DNA from: a virus
IMG/VR virus record: IMGVR_UViG_3300006752_000230
Coordinates: 1 to 23,722 of that record
Length of the DNA stretch: 23,722 nt
Direction: 5' to 3' (one strand)
In this document: one piece after another, positions 1 to 6,518 of the stretch
Position numbering within the stretch: position 1 is the first letter of the stretch
How the letters are laid out: each line of letters starts with the position of its first letter
Program-made: the position numbers and the translations under genes
The notes under the pieces: model-generated
What the model saw: the letters and a program-made list of their open reading frames with translations, nothing else
Database searches by the model: none
Told to the model about the DNA's origin: nothing

Positions 1-1446
1 GAAAGAGATATTCAAATAATTGAAACTGTTGATAAGGATGATATTATAAACGCATTAGCACCTATTACTACATTGGATAAATTTATTGACAATTCTACCA
101 TAGATGTAAGAGTTAATAAAAAAAGTAAGGTCTATACAGTTACTACTGAAGAGCAAGATTGGAACCTATATGAAGACTTTTTAGGAGTTTCCGGTAATGA
201 TAGAGCAGTTGCAAAAATTTCAAGCCCCGGAAATTTTGGGGGTAAAATAGACTTAAATACCGGTAGACATATTGAAGAAGTAGAAGAAGGTTTTTCTGTT
301 GAAGTTATTAGAGAAATGTTAAAGCCGTCAGGAGTTAATGAAAAATTATTTGTCAATGTTAAAGATTCTATAAACTCTATACTTGATGATAAAGATGTTA
401 TTTTAAGATATTATAATTTAGTTTCGACTGAGGGTGATATTGACGATGAAAAAATTGATGATACTATTAGTAATTTAGAAAACTACATTGGTGAACTAAG
501 TGAAGATGAATTATTAAATTTATTAAAGACTTATAATAGTGAAGAATCGGAAACCCTAAATACATTATTAAGACCTTTTAATACATTAATGAAAACAGTC
601 AATAACACATTTAACGACCACACAGAAAATGTGAGAGAGGCAGATGAAGAACAAATTAGAAGCGATAAAGAAGCAGATAAAAGGGGAGAAGAAATTAAAG
701 TAGAACCTGAAACACAGGAAAATAGATTAGACATTCAAACCAATACTGCCATTAAAACATTTAGAAATTTCTTAGACGCTTATGAAAAAACATTTAGAAA
801 GTTAAATAATTATAGACCCGTAGAAGATTCTATGGAAGATATACAAACCTCTATGGATGAATTTTTGGCTACACCCGCAGGTCTACCATTTAAAGAAACA
901 TATGTAAATGTTTTAGATGGCAAAGAGTTAAACGAGTTAAACAGACCAGCAGTTCTACAAAGACTTGAAGAATATTACAGTCTCGGTGAATCTAAATTAG
1001 AAGAAGGTAAAGAAAAACTTGTTGAATCATTTATTAAAGATGATATAATGCAGACGCATAAATTAGTCGATATATTTACAAACATAATTACAAATAAAGA
1101 AACAAACCCTAAGCGATGGACACAGATGGCAAAATATACTTCGGCAGGTAAAATACAATTTAGATTTATTATCACAGTATCGGATAGCGGTAATTCGGAC
1201 CACCGAGCCGAAATAATTTATAATCAAGAATTTCAAATTAAACCTGTATTATCGGACACTTCAAGAATACAATTTACTAATCGAAAACAACAAGCCGCCG
1301 CTTCTATTGATAGAAGAGGTGGGCAAAAAAGTATGACCGCACTCGGAAGAGAAATTAAAGAAAACGGGTTCGGAATAGACAGGAACAGGAAAGAGTTTAT
1401 AGATAAGATAGTAGAAAGACTACAACAGTTGGAGATGGTGATTTAA
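1..1446 (+). CDS. Unrecognised virion-region protein, 5' end outside the window
   Basis: The reading frame is open from base 1 without a stop, so the gene begins upstream; a TTG at 73 is only an internal codon. About 481 residues are visible. The middle is highly charged and helical, with an acidic/basic coiled-coil-like stretch around nt 620-720. The C-terminus is basic and helical, with an R-R-G-G-Q-K segment near nt 1312-1330. No signal peptide or membrane segment is visible in the visible part. Its stop TAA overlaps the next ATG by one base (TAATG), so it is coupled to the head-tail connector gene. By position it lies where head or head-completion genes usually sit (inference). I do not recognise the family; capsid-associated or scaffold-like roles are possible but unsupported by a motif. 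Confidence 0.85.
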   Translation, partial: ERDIQIIETVDKDDIINALAPITTLDKFIDNSTIDVRVNKKSKVYTVTTEEQDWNLYEDFLGVSGNDRAVAKISSPGNFGGKIDLNTGRHIEEVEEGFSVEVIREMLKPSGVNEKLFVNVKDSINSILDDKDVILRYYNLVSTEGDIDDEKIDDTISNLENYIGELSEDELLNLLKTYNSEESETLNTLLRPFNTLMKTVNNTFNDHTENVREADEEQIRSDKEADKRGEEIKVEPETQENRLDIQTNTAIKTFRNFLDAYEKTFRKLNNYRPVEDSMEDIQTSMDEFLATPAGLPFKETYVNVLDGKELNELNRPAVLQRLEEYYSLGESKLEEGKEKLVESFIKDDIMQTHKLVDIFTNIITNKETNPKRWTQMAKYTSAGKIQFRFIITVSDSGNSDHRAEIIYNQEFQIKPVLSDTSRIQFTNRKQQAAASIDRRGGQKSMTALGREIKENGFGIDRNRKEFIDKIVERLQQLEMVI

Positions 1447-2534
1447 TGGTTAAGATGATGACACCTTCGGATTCCGGTCTAAATGTAGTTAATTACACAT
1501 TAGGTAACGGTGCTTATACAACTGCTGTAAAGGTAGCCGCACTATTAGGTATTGCAGATTTTTCCTCCTCTACTTCTCCTACTTTATCCGAAGTCGGAGA
1601 TTTGATGAGAAGGTCCGAAGATTTTATTGACGAATTTACAAATGCTTCATGGAGAGATAATTTAGTGGAAAACGAATTTCACGACTTTATGAGAAGTAAT
1701 AATTATAATTATTTTTACGAAGACTACATCGGGAAGATTAGACTTCATCACGAAAATACTCGTAAAATTTTACGAATTGCTATTTGGGATGGCTCGACAT
1801 ATACAGACATAGCATCCGTAGTAGCAACATTAACAATAGATGATTACACCAATCTTACATCTATCGTTCTTACAGGTGGGGGATTAACTTGGACCCTATC
1901 TCCGGACAGTTCCGGAATAACCGATAATGATAAGTTTAACAAGGCTTACGGGCAAAGAACTACTGCACAGGAAATTTGCTATCTTATCAATGAACAAGTG
2001 CCTACTATTACCGCACCTTTTACAGGTGGAACTGGTAAAAAGGTTTTACAAGATGGAACCGACACATATAATATATCCGATTTCTTTTATGCTAATTTAG
2101 AAGAAGACGAAACGATTACAATTGTTTCTTTACTCCCCGGTTCGGATGGTTCTAATTGCACACTCGCAGTTAATGGGGGAACTAATTCTCGCACTCAATT
2201 TACAAATAAAGAAGACTATGACCGTAATGCGGCATGGTGGGATATGAAAGATACGGGAGATATTTTTTTCCGTAGCGAGTTTCCTACACACCATAAGCAT
2301 TCAGTAAAAATCACATATACATGTGGGCAGACTCGCATTCCTGCCATTATTGAAGATGCGGCTACAAAACTTACTGCTTGTGAACTTATTACAAGTGATG
2401 ATTCTTATGTATTATTAGGAAATGATTCTAGTAATGGTATAGATTTAAAAAGTAAATACGATTCCTATAAAGCAGATGTGGACAAAATTTTACGCATGAA
2501 ACGCCGAGTGGTTTATTATTTGGATAGTGATTGA
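1446..2534 (+). CDS. Head-tail connector (gp6-like adaptor) with an inserted beta domain
   Basis: A 362-residue protein. The N-terminal part (about residues 28-72) has the pattern of connector proteins: a V-K-x-A-A-L-L-G-I helix, then a helix containing R-R-S-E-D-F-I-D-E-F-T and a Trp-Arg. The C-terminal part (about 285-362) has the other half of the pattern: a strand V-K-I-T-Y-T-C-G, then R-I-P-A-I-I-E-D-A-A-T-K and a long basic helix. Phage connectors of this class are normally about 100-200 residues. Here residues 105-265 form a Thr/Gly-rich beta insertion. The family's role is to cap the portal and join the head to the tail. The start at 1446 overlaps the preceding stop; ATGs at 1455 and 1458 are alternatives. 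The function is inferred from pattern and from its position at the head side of the tail module. Confidence 0.68.
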   Translation: MVKMMTPSDSGLNVVNYTLGNGAYTTAVKVAALLGIADFSSSTSPTLSEVGDLMRRSEDFIDEFTNASWRDNLVENEFHDFMRSNNYNYFYEDYIGKIRLHHENTRKILRIAIWDGSTYTDIASVVATLTIDDYTNLTSIVLTGGGLTWTLSPDSSGITDNDKFNKAYGQRTTAQEICYLINEQVPTITAPFTGGTGKKVLQDGTDTYNISDFFYANLEEDETITIVSLLPGSDGSNCTLAVNGGTNSRTQFTNKEDYDRNAAWWDMKDTGDIFFRSEFPTHHKHSVKITYTCGQTRIPAIIEDAATKLTACELITSDDSYVLLGNDSSNGIDLKSKYDSYKADVDKILRMKRRVVYYLDSD

Positions 2535-2535
2535 T

Positions 2536-3393
2536 ATGTGGGAAGAAATATTAAAGGGAAGTAGTAGAGTAAATTACCCTATATACAGACAAAAAGTATA
2601 TGAGGGTATTAGTAATTATATAGAAAATAGCCCATTGGAAAGAGTGACTATTCGTGATATTGAAGGAGATAGAAAAAAAATTATTCAATACATGAGAAAT
2701 GAGTGGTCCGAGGTTGAAGACGGAAGATTAGCGGGTTTTGCTCAATTTCTTAGTCATAAATTTACAGGTCAAATCAAACCTGTAATTAATAAATTAGTTA
2801 GAGATGGAAAACTTGGAGAACTTGGTAGAGTATCTAAAGTAACCACATATGAAATTATCAAAGCAAAGGATTACGGTAAAGTAAAACCTAATAAAATAAG
2901 TTCGCAAATGGAAGAAGACATAGAAGAAGTTGTAGCCGATAACGAGTTTGAAAATAACCCTACTCTTTCGGACAAAATTAAACATATTTTAATGCAAACT
3001 CCTGAAGGAAAACAGCCAAAAAACAAAGAAGATATAAAAGAGTTTAATAGAAGATTTCCCGGTATTAAGACAAACATAGTTATTGAAGATGATGATGATA
3101 TAGAAGATATGGATTCTGGTTGCGGTTGTGGTTGCGATGGTAAAGAAGTCACTAAGGCTAAAGTTCCTGCTGTAAGAAACGCACAATATAATGCTTATGT
3201 TAAATTTATTAAAAAGGTATTGAAAGATGAAGGCGGTGCGGCAGGAATGCAAAACTTTATTGATGCAGGAAATAAAATAGACGGGTTTAAAGAAAAAACA
3301 TTAAAGTATGTTATTAGTGATGCAATAGACCATGATAATTGGTTGGCAGAACACGAGTTTGGTGACTATTATTTATACGAGGGAACGGAGTGA
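2536..3393 (+). CDS. Tagged accessory protein 1 (MWEEILK start) with Cys-Gly-Cys-Gly-Cys cluster
   Basis: 285 residues from the ATG at 2536; a GTG at 2527 would add three residues and lies inside the previous gene. The ATG puts the tag W-E-E-I-L-K directly after Met, as in its relatives in this window. Residues about 20-105 are helical and end in a strand (K-V-T-T-Y-E-I-I), loosely like a winged-helix fold. A run of acidic residues (about 183-192) precedes a cluster with Cys at 196, 198 and 200 separated by Gly. The remainder is helical and ends in an aromatic/acidic tail. The Cys cluster could bind metal or form disulfides (inference). The protein sits between the connector and tail-terminator genes, one base after the previous stop. 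The family is not recognised. Confidence 0.88.
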   Translation: MWEEILKGSSRVNYPIYRQKVYEGISNYIENSPLERVTIRDIEGDRKKIIQYMRNEWSEVEDGRLAGFAQFLSHKFTGQIKPVINKLVRDGKLGELGRVSKVTTYEIIKAKDYGKVKPNKISSQMEEDIEEVVADNEFENNPTLSDKIKHILMQTPEGKQPKNKEDIKEFNRRFPGIKTNIVIEDDDDIEDMDSGCGCGCDGKEVTKAKVPAVRNAQYNAYVKFIKKVLKDEGGAAGMQNFIDAGNKIDGFKEKTLKYVISDAIDHDNWLAEHEFGDYYLYEGTE

Positions 3394-3397
3394 TTTT

Positions 3398-3673
3398 ATG
3401 GGATGGGAAGATATTCTAAAAAGAAAGTCTGGTAGATGCACTAAAAGAACAGGCAAAACATCTTCTAATCGAAAAGGCAAGAAATGGATGGCTTGTGTTC
3501 CCGCAGGTAAAAAGGGAAAATACAAGAGAGTTCATTGGGGTCAAGCAGGAGTTAAGGTCACGGGAAAGAGTGGAAATACTAAGCGTAAAAAATCCTTTAA
3601 CGCAAGGCATAAATGTAGCACTTGCACAGGTTCGGATTATTCAGCCCGTTGTATGGCTTGTAAGGATTGGTGA
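3398..3673 (+). CDS. Tagged accessory protein 2: small basic Cys-rich (zinc-knuckle-like) protein, MGWEDILK start
   Basis: 91 residues starting at the ATG at 3398, chosen because a GGAGTGAT ribosome site ends just before it and because the tag W-E-D-I-L-K then lies at the N-terminus. The longer frame back to 3332 would run inside the previous gene. After the tag the protein is very Lys/Arg-rich. The C-terminal half carries V-H-W-G-Q-A-G, then A-R-H-K-C-x-x-C and R-C-x-x-C, ending in K-D-W. The two CxxC pairs can make one zinc site. From general knowledge, this V-H-W/F-G ... A-R-H-K-C ... W layout occurs in a small family of unknown function in tailed phages and large DNA viruses; I cannot name the family with certainty. 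A nucleic-acid-binding or virion role is inference. Confidence 0.87.
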   Translation: MGWEDILKRKSGRCTKRTGKTSSNRKGKKWMACVPAGKKGKYKRVHWGQAGVKVTGKSGNTKRKKSFNARHKCSTCTGSDYSARCMACKDW

Positions 3674-3675
3674 TT
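3669..3675 (+). promoter_or_regulatory. GGTGATT ribosome-binding site with embedded stop codon
   Basis: GGTGATT matches the complement of the 16S rRNA 3' end (ATCACC) and lies four bases before the ATG at 3679. The TGA inside it (3671-3673) is the stop of the upstream 91-residue gene, so termination and re-initiation are physically linked. It decides the start at 3679 over the upstream TTG/GTG codons in the same frame. Confidence 0.7.
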
Positions 3676-3678
3676 AAA

Positions 3679-4953
3679 ATGTGGTCGGATATTCTCAAAT
3701 CTACGCAGACAGCCAAACTTAAAGGAAGTATTATTAGAAATTTACTTCTTGAATATGTAGAAGAAACGGATTATCAAAATGAATATATAATTGAAGATGT
3801 AGTAGATAGTATATATAGTGAATATAGAACAAGGCATAAAGCACAATTTCCGGATGCCGGGTTATCGAATTTAAGAATTATGAAAAGAAAATTAACAAGG
3901 TTTTTTGGTAAATATTTTCCTGAAGGATATGAAAGAATAATAGACGGTAAACAAAGTAAAAAAATGATTAAATTAGACCAACGAAATAATCTTGAAAAAT
4001 CAAAGCCAAAGGTTAAAGGAGACATTTTTAGAAGATTGCTTCTTGAACATGTGGAAAAAACGGGCTACCAAGATGTATATGACATAGATGATGTAATAGA
4101 AAGTATTTATGAGGAATATATAAAAGAATATAAAATTTTAGAACCGGGTAGACCTGCACCAAAATCGTATAAACATAAAAGGCTTATGCGTTCTTTTATA
4201 AATAGAGGATATTTTCCACAACAATATATAAGAAATATAGACACAATGGTTAAAAGAAATCTAAATTCTGATGATATAGACATTGAGAAAATTCGCACTC
4301 GAAGAGGAGACAGATTAAAACTTAAAGATTGGGAGACATTTAAAAGGGATTTAAGAGCAGGTCTTAATACCATTGTCCCAAGAGATATTTATGGTCGTAA
4401 ATCATCAGTAAGAATAGTTGATGGGGATTTTGTAGATAATAAGGCTACTCTCAATGTTTCTTTTAGGTCTTTACAAACAGATAGAAGATATATCTTTATT
4501 AATTTTGTAGAAGAAGAAGGAGACTATTACTTTACCACAATTGAAGGTAATGTTCAAATATTTGACGATGAGGTAATACAAACTGAAGCCCAATTAAGAG
4601 AACGAGTTATAGACTTAGTAGAAGAATTTTATGTTGAAGAAAAAAGAGAATATGATTTAAGGGAAAAAGAAGAAGGCGAACTTACAGAAGAAGAAAATAT
4701 TCGTCAATTAGAAGCCGCTAATCCTGATTCTTACTGGGATAGAGAAAGGGCGATGTTGGTTCCTAAAGAAAAACCACCTGAAGAACAAGAATCGAGGAAT
4801 TTAAATTTAGAAGAAGCGGCTAAATTAGGTGCTAAGGCAAAAGAAAAGGCAGATAAATTAAAAGATTTACTTGCTGAAAGAAAAAGAAAAAAAACTTCTA
4901 TGTCAAACATTAAACCTCAAAGAGGAAAGCGGGGTCGTAAAGATGTTCCGTAA
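3679..4953 (+). CDS. Tagged accessory protein 3 (MWSDILK start) with two tandem repeat domains
   Basis: 424 residues from the ATG at 3679, which follows the GGTGATT site and leaves the tag W-S-D-I-L-K at the N-terminus. Residues about 15-90 and 113-189 are two copies of one helical domain; each begins K-G-[SD]-I and contains L-L-L-E-x-V-E-x-T-x-Y-Q, then D-V-x-x-S-I-Y-x-E-Y, and closes near Y-F-P and I-D. A compact alpha/beta region follows (about 215-320, with strands R-Y-I-F-I-N-F and D-Y-Y-F-T-T). The C-terminal 100 residues are highly charged, helical and end in a basic tail. It overlaps the next gene by 11 bases. The family and function are not recognised; its position between connector and tail terminator suggests a virion-associated or assembly role (inference). 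Confidence 0.9.
   Translation: MWSDILKSTQTAKLKGSIIRNLLLEYVEETDYQNEYIIEDVVDSIYSEYRTRHKAQFPDAGLSNLRIMKRKLTRFFGKYFPEGYERIIDGKQSKKMIKLDQRNNLEKSKPKVKGDIFRRLLLEHVEKTGYQDVYDIDDVIESIYEEYIKEYKILEPGRPAPKSYKHKRLMRSFINRGYFPQQYIRNIDTMVKRNLNSDDIDIEKIRTRRGDRLKLKDWETFKRDLRAGLNTIVPRDIYGRKSSVRIVDGDFVDNKATLNVSFRSLQTDRRYIFINFVEEEGDYYFTTIEGNVQIFDDEVIQTEAQLRERVIDLVEEFYVEEKREYDLREKEEGELTEEENIRQLEAANPDSYWDRERAMLVPKEKPPEEQESRNLNLEEAAKLGAKAKEKADKLKDLLAERKRKKTSMSNIKPQRGKRGRKDVP
3721..4245 (+). repeat. Tandem duplicated domain within the 3679-4953 gene
   Basis: Copy A covers about 3721-3948 and copy B about 4015-4245, joined by a basic linker. The first 35 residues align without gaps: K-G at both starts, identical L-L-L-E, V-E-x-T, Y-Q and S-I-Y-x-E-Y positions. 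The second halves are more diverged but keep the Y-F-P and I-D ends. The DNA of the first halves is also visibly similar, so this is an internal gene duplication and not convergence. Confidence 0.85.
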
Positions 4954-5149
4954 AATTTTAGAAAAAATGCGTTTAGTTCAACTTGATATGGAAAGTATTT
5001 TAGAAACTGTTGTTCAGCAAAATGAGGATATACAGGATTACACTGAAAGAACTTTGGGTGAGAAAATGAGCGACGAGATAATGGAACAGGTTATCGAGCA
5101 AGAAGTTGTTCAAGTTATTCAAAGAAGAATTGAGGAGGCGTTTGAATGA
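4943..5149 (+). CDS. Small acidic helical protein (MFRKILEK start, degenerate tag)
   Basis: 68 residues from the ATG at 4943. A frame open from 4871 would lie entirely inside the preceding gene, so the shorter start with an 11-base overlap is preferred. The whole chain is predicted helical and rich in Glu, Gln, Ile and Val, with a heptad-like hydrophobic pattern, suggesting a coiled coil or small helical bundle. The N-terminus M-F-R-K-I-L-E-K resembles the W-x-x-I-L-K tag of its neighbours but has Phe for Trp and Glu for the final Lys, so it may be a decayed or divergent copy. Its stop overlaps the next start (ATGA). No family is recognised. Confidence 0.75.
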   Translation: MFRKILEKMRLVQLDMESILETVVQQNEDIQDYTERTLGEKMSDEIMEQVIEQEVVQVIQRRIEEAFE

Positions 5150-5916
5150 AGTGGTGGGATATTCTTAAAATAGAACCGAAGGATAATCCACTATCGGATG
5201 ATTTTGAACCGCCGAAAATCCCACCAATAGATAGAATAAAATTACACCCAAAACTTATTTCTTCTTCCTATTCTAATATAAAACCGCGTAGATTATTAGA
5301 CAACTTTCCTATTGCCAAAAAATTATTTGAAATAAGAAAAAGCGACTATGATAATAATATTTTAAGAATAGAAAACGATTATTGGATTTATGATAACTCG
5401 TATTTTGCCTTAGCGTTTAATACTCAATTTGATGAATCAATAATTAAAGAACATGATTTAAAATCAACTGTTGGAGATATAGATTTATTTTTAGATGCCA
5501 TACTTGAATTTTTCTTGACTATTGATTCTAATTACCAAAAAAGAACCGAGGCAATAAAGACATATGCAACTGCTATTTATAATTTTATAGTTATAGAATA
5601 TGCGGGTTCTACAAGTGAAAAATCAGTTATTGAAGGAACTGTTGATGAGGCTATGAGAATTTTAGAATCATTTGAAGGTAAAGTGCAACCAATAGAAATA
5701 GTTATACAAGAAACCATAGATGATATAAAAGAAGGAAATACAGAAATAGATTGGGAAACTTTATCCGAGTTATATATTACGGATATTGATACTTACTATG
5801 ACCATTTATACAATCTACAAGACGATGAAGGGGCAAGAGGAATATTTATGAATCCTGAAGACTATGTAGAATTAAGAACAGAAGAAGAATTAAGGAGGCG
5901 AAGAAACCGTGGATGA
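5146..5916 (+). CDS. Tagged accessory protein 4 (MKWWDILK start), unknown function
   Basis: 256 residues. The ATG at 5146 overlaps the upstream stop (ATGA) and has a strong GAGGAGG at 5132-5138, seven bases before the start. The tag is W-W-D-I-L-K after Met-Lys. A Pro-rich segment follows (about 11-30), then a mixed aromatic region with W-I-Y-D-N-S-Y-F-A-L near residue 80, then long acidic helices. It ends in a Glu/Arg-rich tail with R-R-R-R-N-R-G. No membrane segment is seen. It lies immediately before the tail-terminator candidate and overlaps it by eight bases. I do not recognise the family; the location suits a neck or tail-completion accessory (inference). Confidence 0.88.
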   Translation: MKWWDILKIEPKDNPLSDDFEPPKIPPIDRIKLHPKLISSSYSNIKPRRLLDNFPIAKKLFEIRKSDYDNNILRIENDYWIYDNSYFALAFNTQFDESIIKEHDLKSTVGDIDLFLDAILEFFLTIDSNYQKRTEAIKTYATAIYNFIVIEYAGSTSEKSVIEGTVDEAMRILESFEGKVQPIEIVIQETIDDIKEGNTEIDWETLSELYITDIDTYYDHLYNLQDDEGARGIFMNPEDYVELRTEEELRRRRNRG

Positions 5917-6502
5917 AGTCACATATTTAGTCACATTGCTTGATGAATATTGGGAAACTGCTTTAGCCGCATTAGGTAGTGCTATCCCCGCAATTCATAG
6001 AGTTAAACCACAGATTATGGATATACGAGATATGAGTTCTACTCGTAATGATTCAAAACCGGGAAGAGGTGGTAATAGAGTAAGAATTAGTGCCGCACGA
6101 GAAACTGCTGGAGATAATTCTACACCTTCTTTAGATGTTATTGCAGTAATGCAAAACTCTCAAACCATTGAATATCCTACTCGTGATTGGTCTGTAAGAA
6201 ACGAAACTCACGAAATGTCAATTACGATTAGAACAAAACAAGACGATAGACGAACTAATGATAATGCGAGAGTTGCGCCTTCGGGTTCTACTTTTGGTAG
6301 AGATAGAATAGAAAACCTTTATAAGATAGTGCGATACATCATTGAAACAAACCGGAGGGGCTGGTTCCGAAGTGCAGGAAGTTTAGAAGAAAACATTAAA
6401 CATCTTATACTTGGAAGCCGAACTGACGCTAATGACAAAAAATCAAGAATATTTGGATATAGAATAAATGTGACTATGAAAAGATTCGCCAACAGTTTGT
6501 AA
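5909..6502 (+). CDS. Candidate tail terminator / tail completion protein
   Basis: 197 residues from a GTG start at 5909. AGGAGG at 5893-5898 lies ten bases upstream and no ATG is suitably placed, so GTG is the likely start, with eight bases of overlap with the previous gene. The chain starts with a helix (residues 2-24), has strands around R-V-R-I-S-A and D-V-I-A-V-M, then H-E-M-S-I-T-I-R-T-K, a helix R-I-E-N-L-Y-K-I-V-R-Y-I-I-E-T, and a final strand R-I-N-V-T-M-K-R-F. This helix/beta pattern with a mid-protein helix after a strand ending in a polar loop is typical of tail terminator and tail completion proteins, and the gene directly precedes the tail tube as those do. The sequence similarity is weak, so the assignment is mostly by position and fold pattern. 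Confidence 0.5.
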   Translation: MDEVTYLVTLLDEYWETALAALGSAIPAIHRVKPQIMDIRDMSSTRNDSKPGRGGNRVRISAARETAGDNSTPSLDVIAVMQNSQTIEYPTRDWSVRNETHEMSITIRTKQDDRRTNDNARVAPSGSTFGRDRIENLYKIVRYIIETNRRGWFRSAGSLEENIKHLILGSRTDANDKKSRIFGYRINVTMKRFANSL

Positions 6503-6507
6503 TAAAA

Positions 6508-6514
6508 GGTGATT
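6508..6514 (+). promoter_or_regulatory. GGTGATT ribosome-binding site of the tail tube gene
   Basis: GGTGATT lies four bases before the ATG at 6519. The same heptamer precedes the 3679 and 9417 genes, so it is a recurrent initiation signal of this virus. Here the TGA inside it is not the upstream stop, which is the TAA at 6500-6502. Confidence 0.65.
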
Positions 6515-6518
6515 AAAA

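Noticed and set aside
2536-2560. Tag as a recently spread DNA start cassette
   Set aside because: The codons of the tag and the upstream sequences differ between the seven genes, so recent copying of one DNA segment is not supported.
2794-3252. Three overlapping minus-strand ORFs, some membrane-like
   Set aside because: They are shadows of the acidic/basic coding in the 2536-3393 gene. They overlap one another in different frames and lack ribosome sites.
4871-4942. Longer start for the 68-residue acidic protein
   Set aside because: The extension would be fully inside the preceding gene, has a low-complexity Lys-rich sequence read out of frame from that gene, and no ribosome site.
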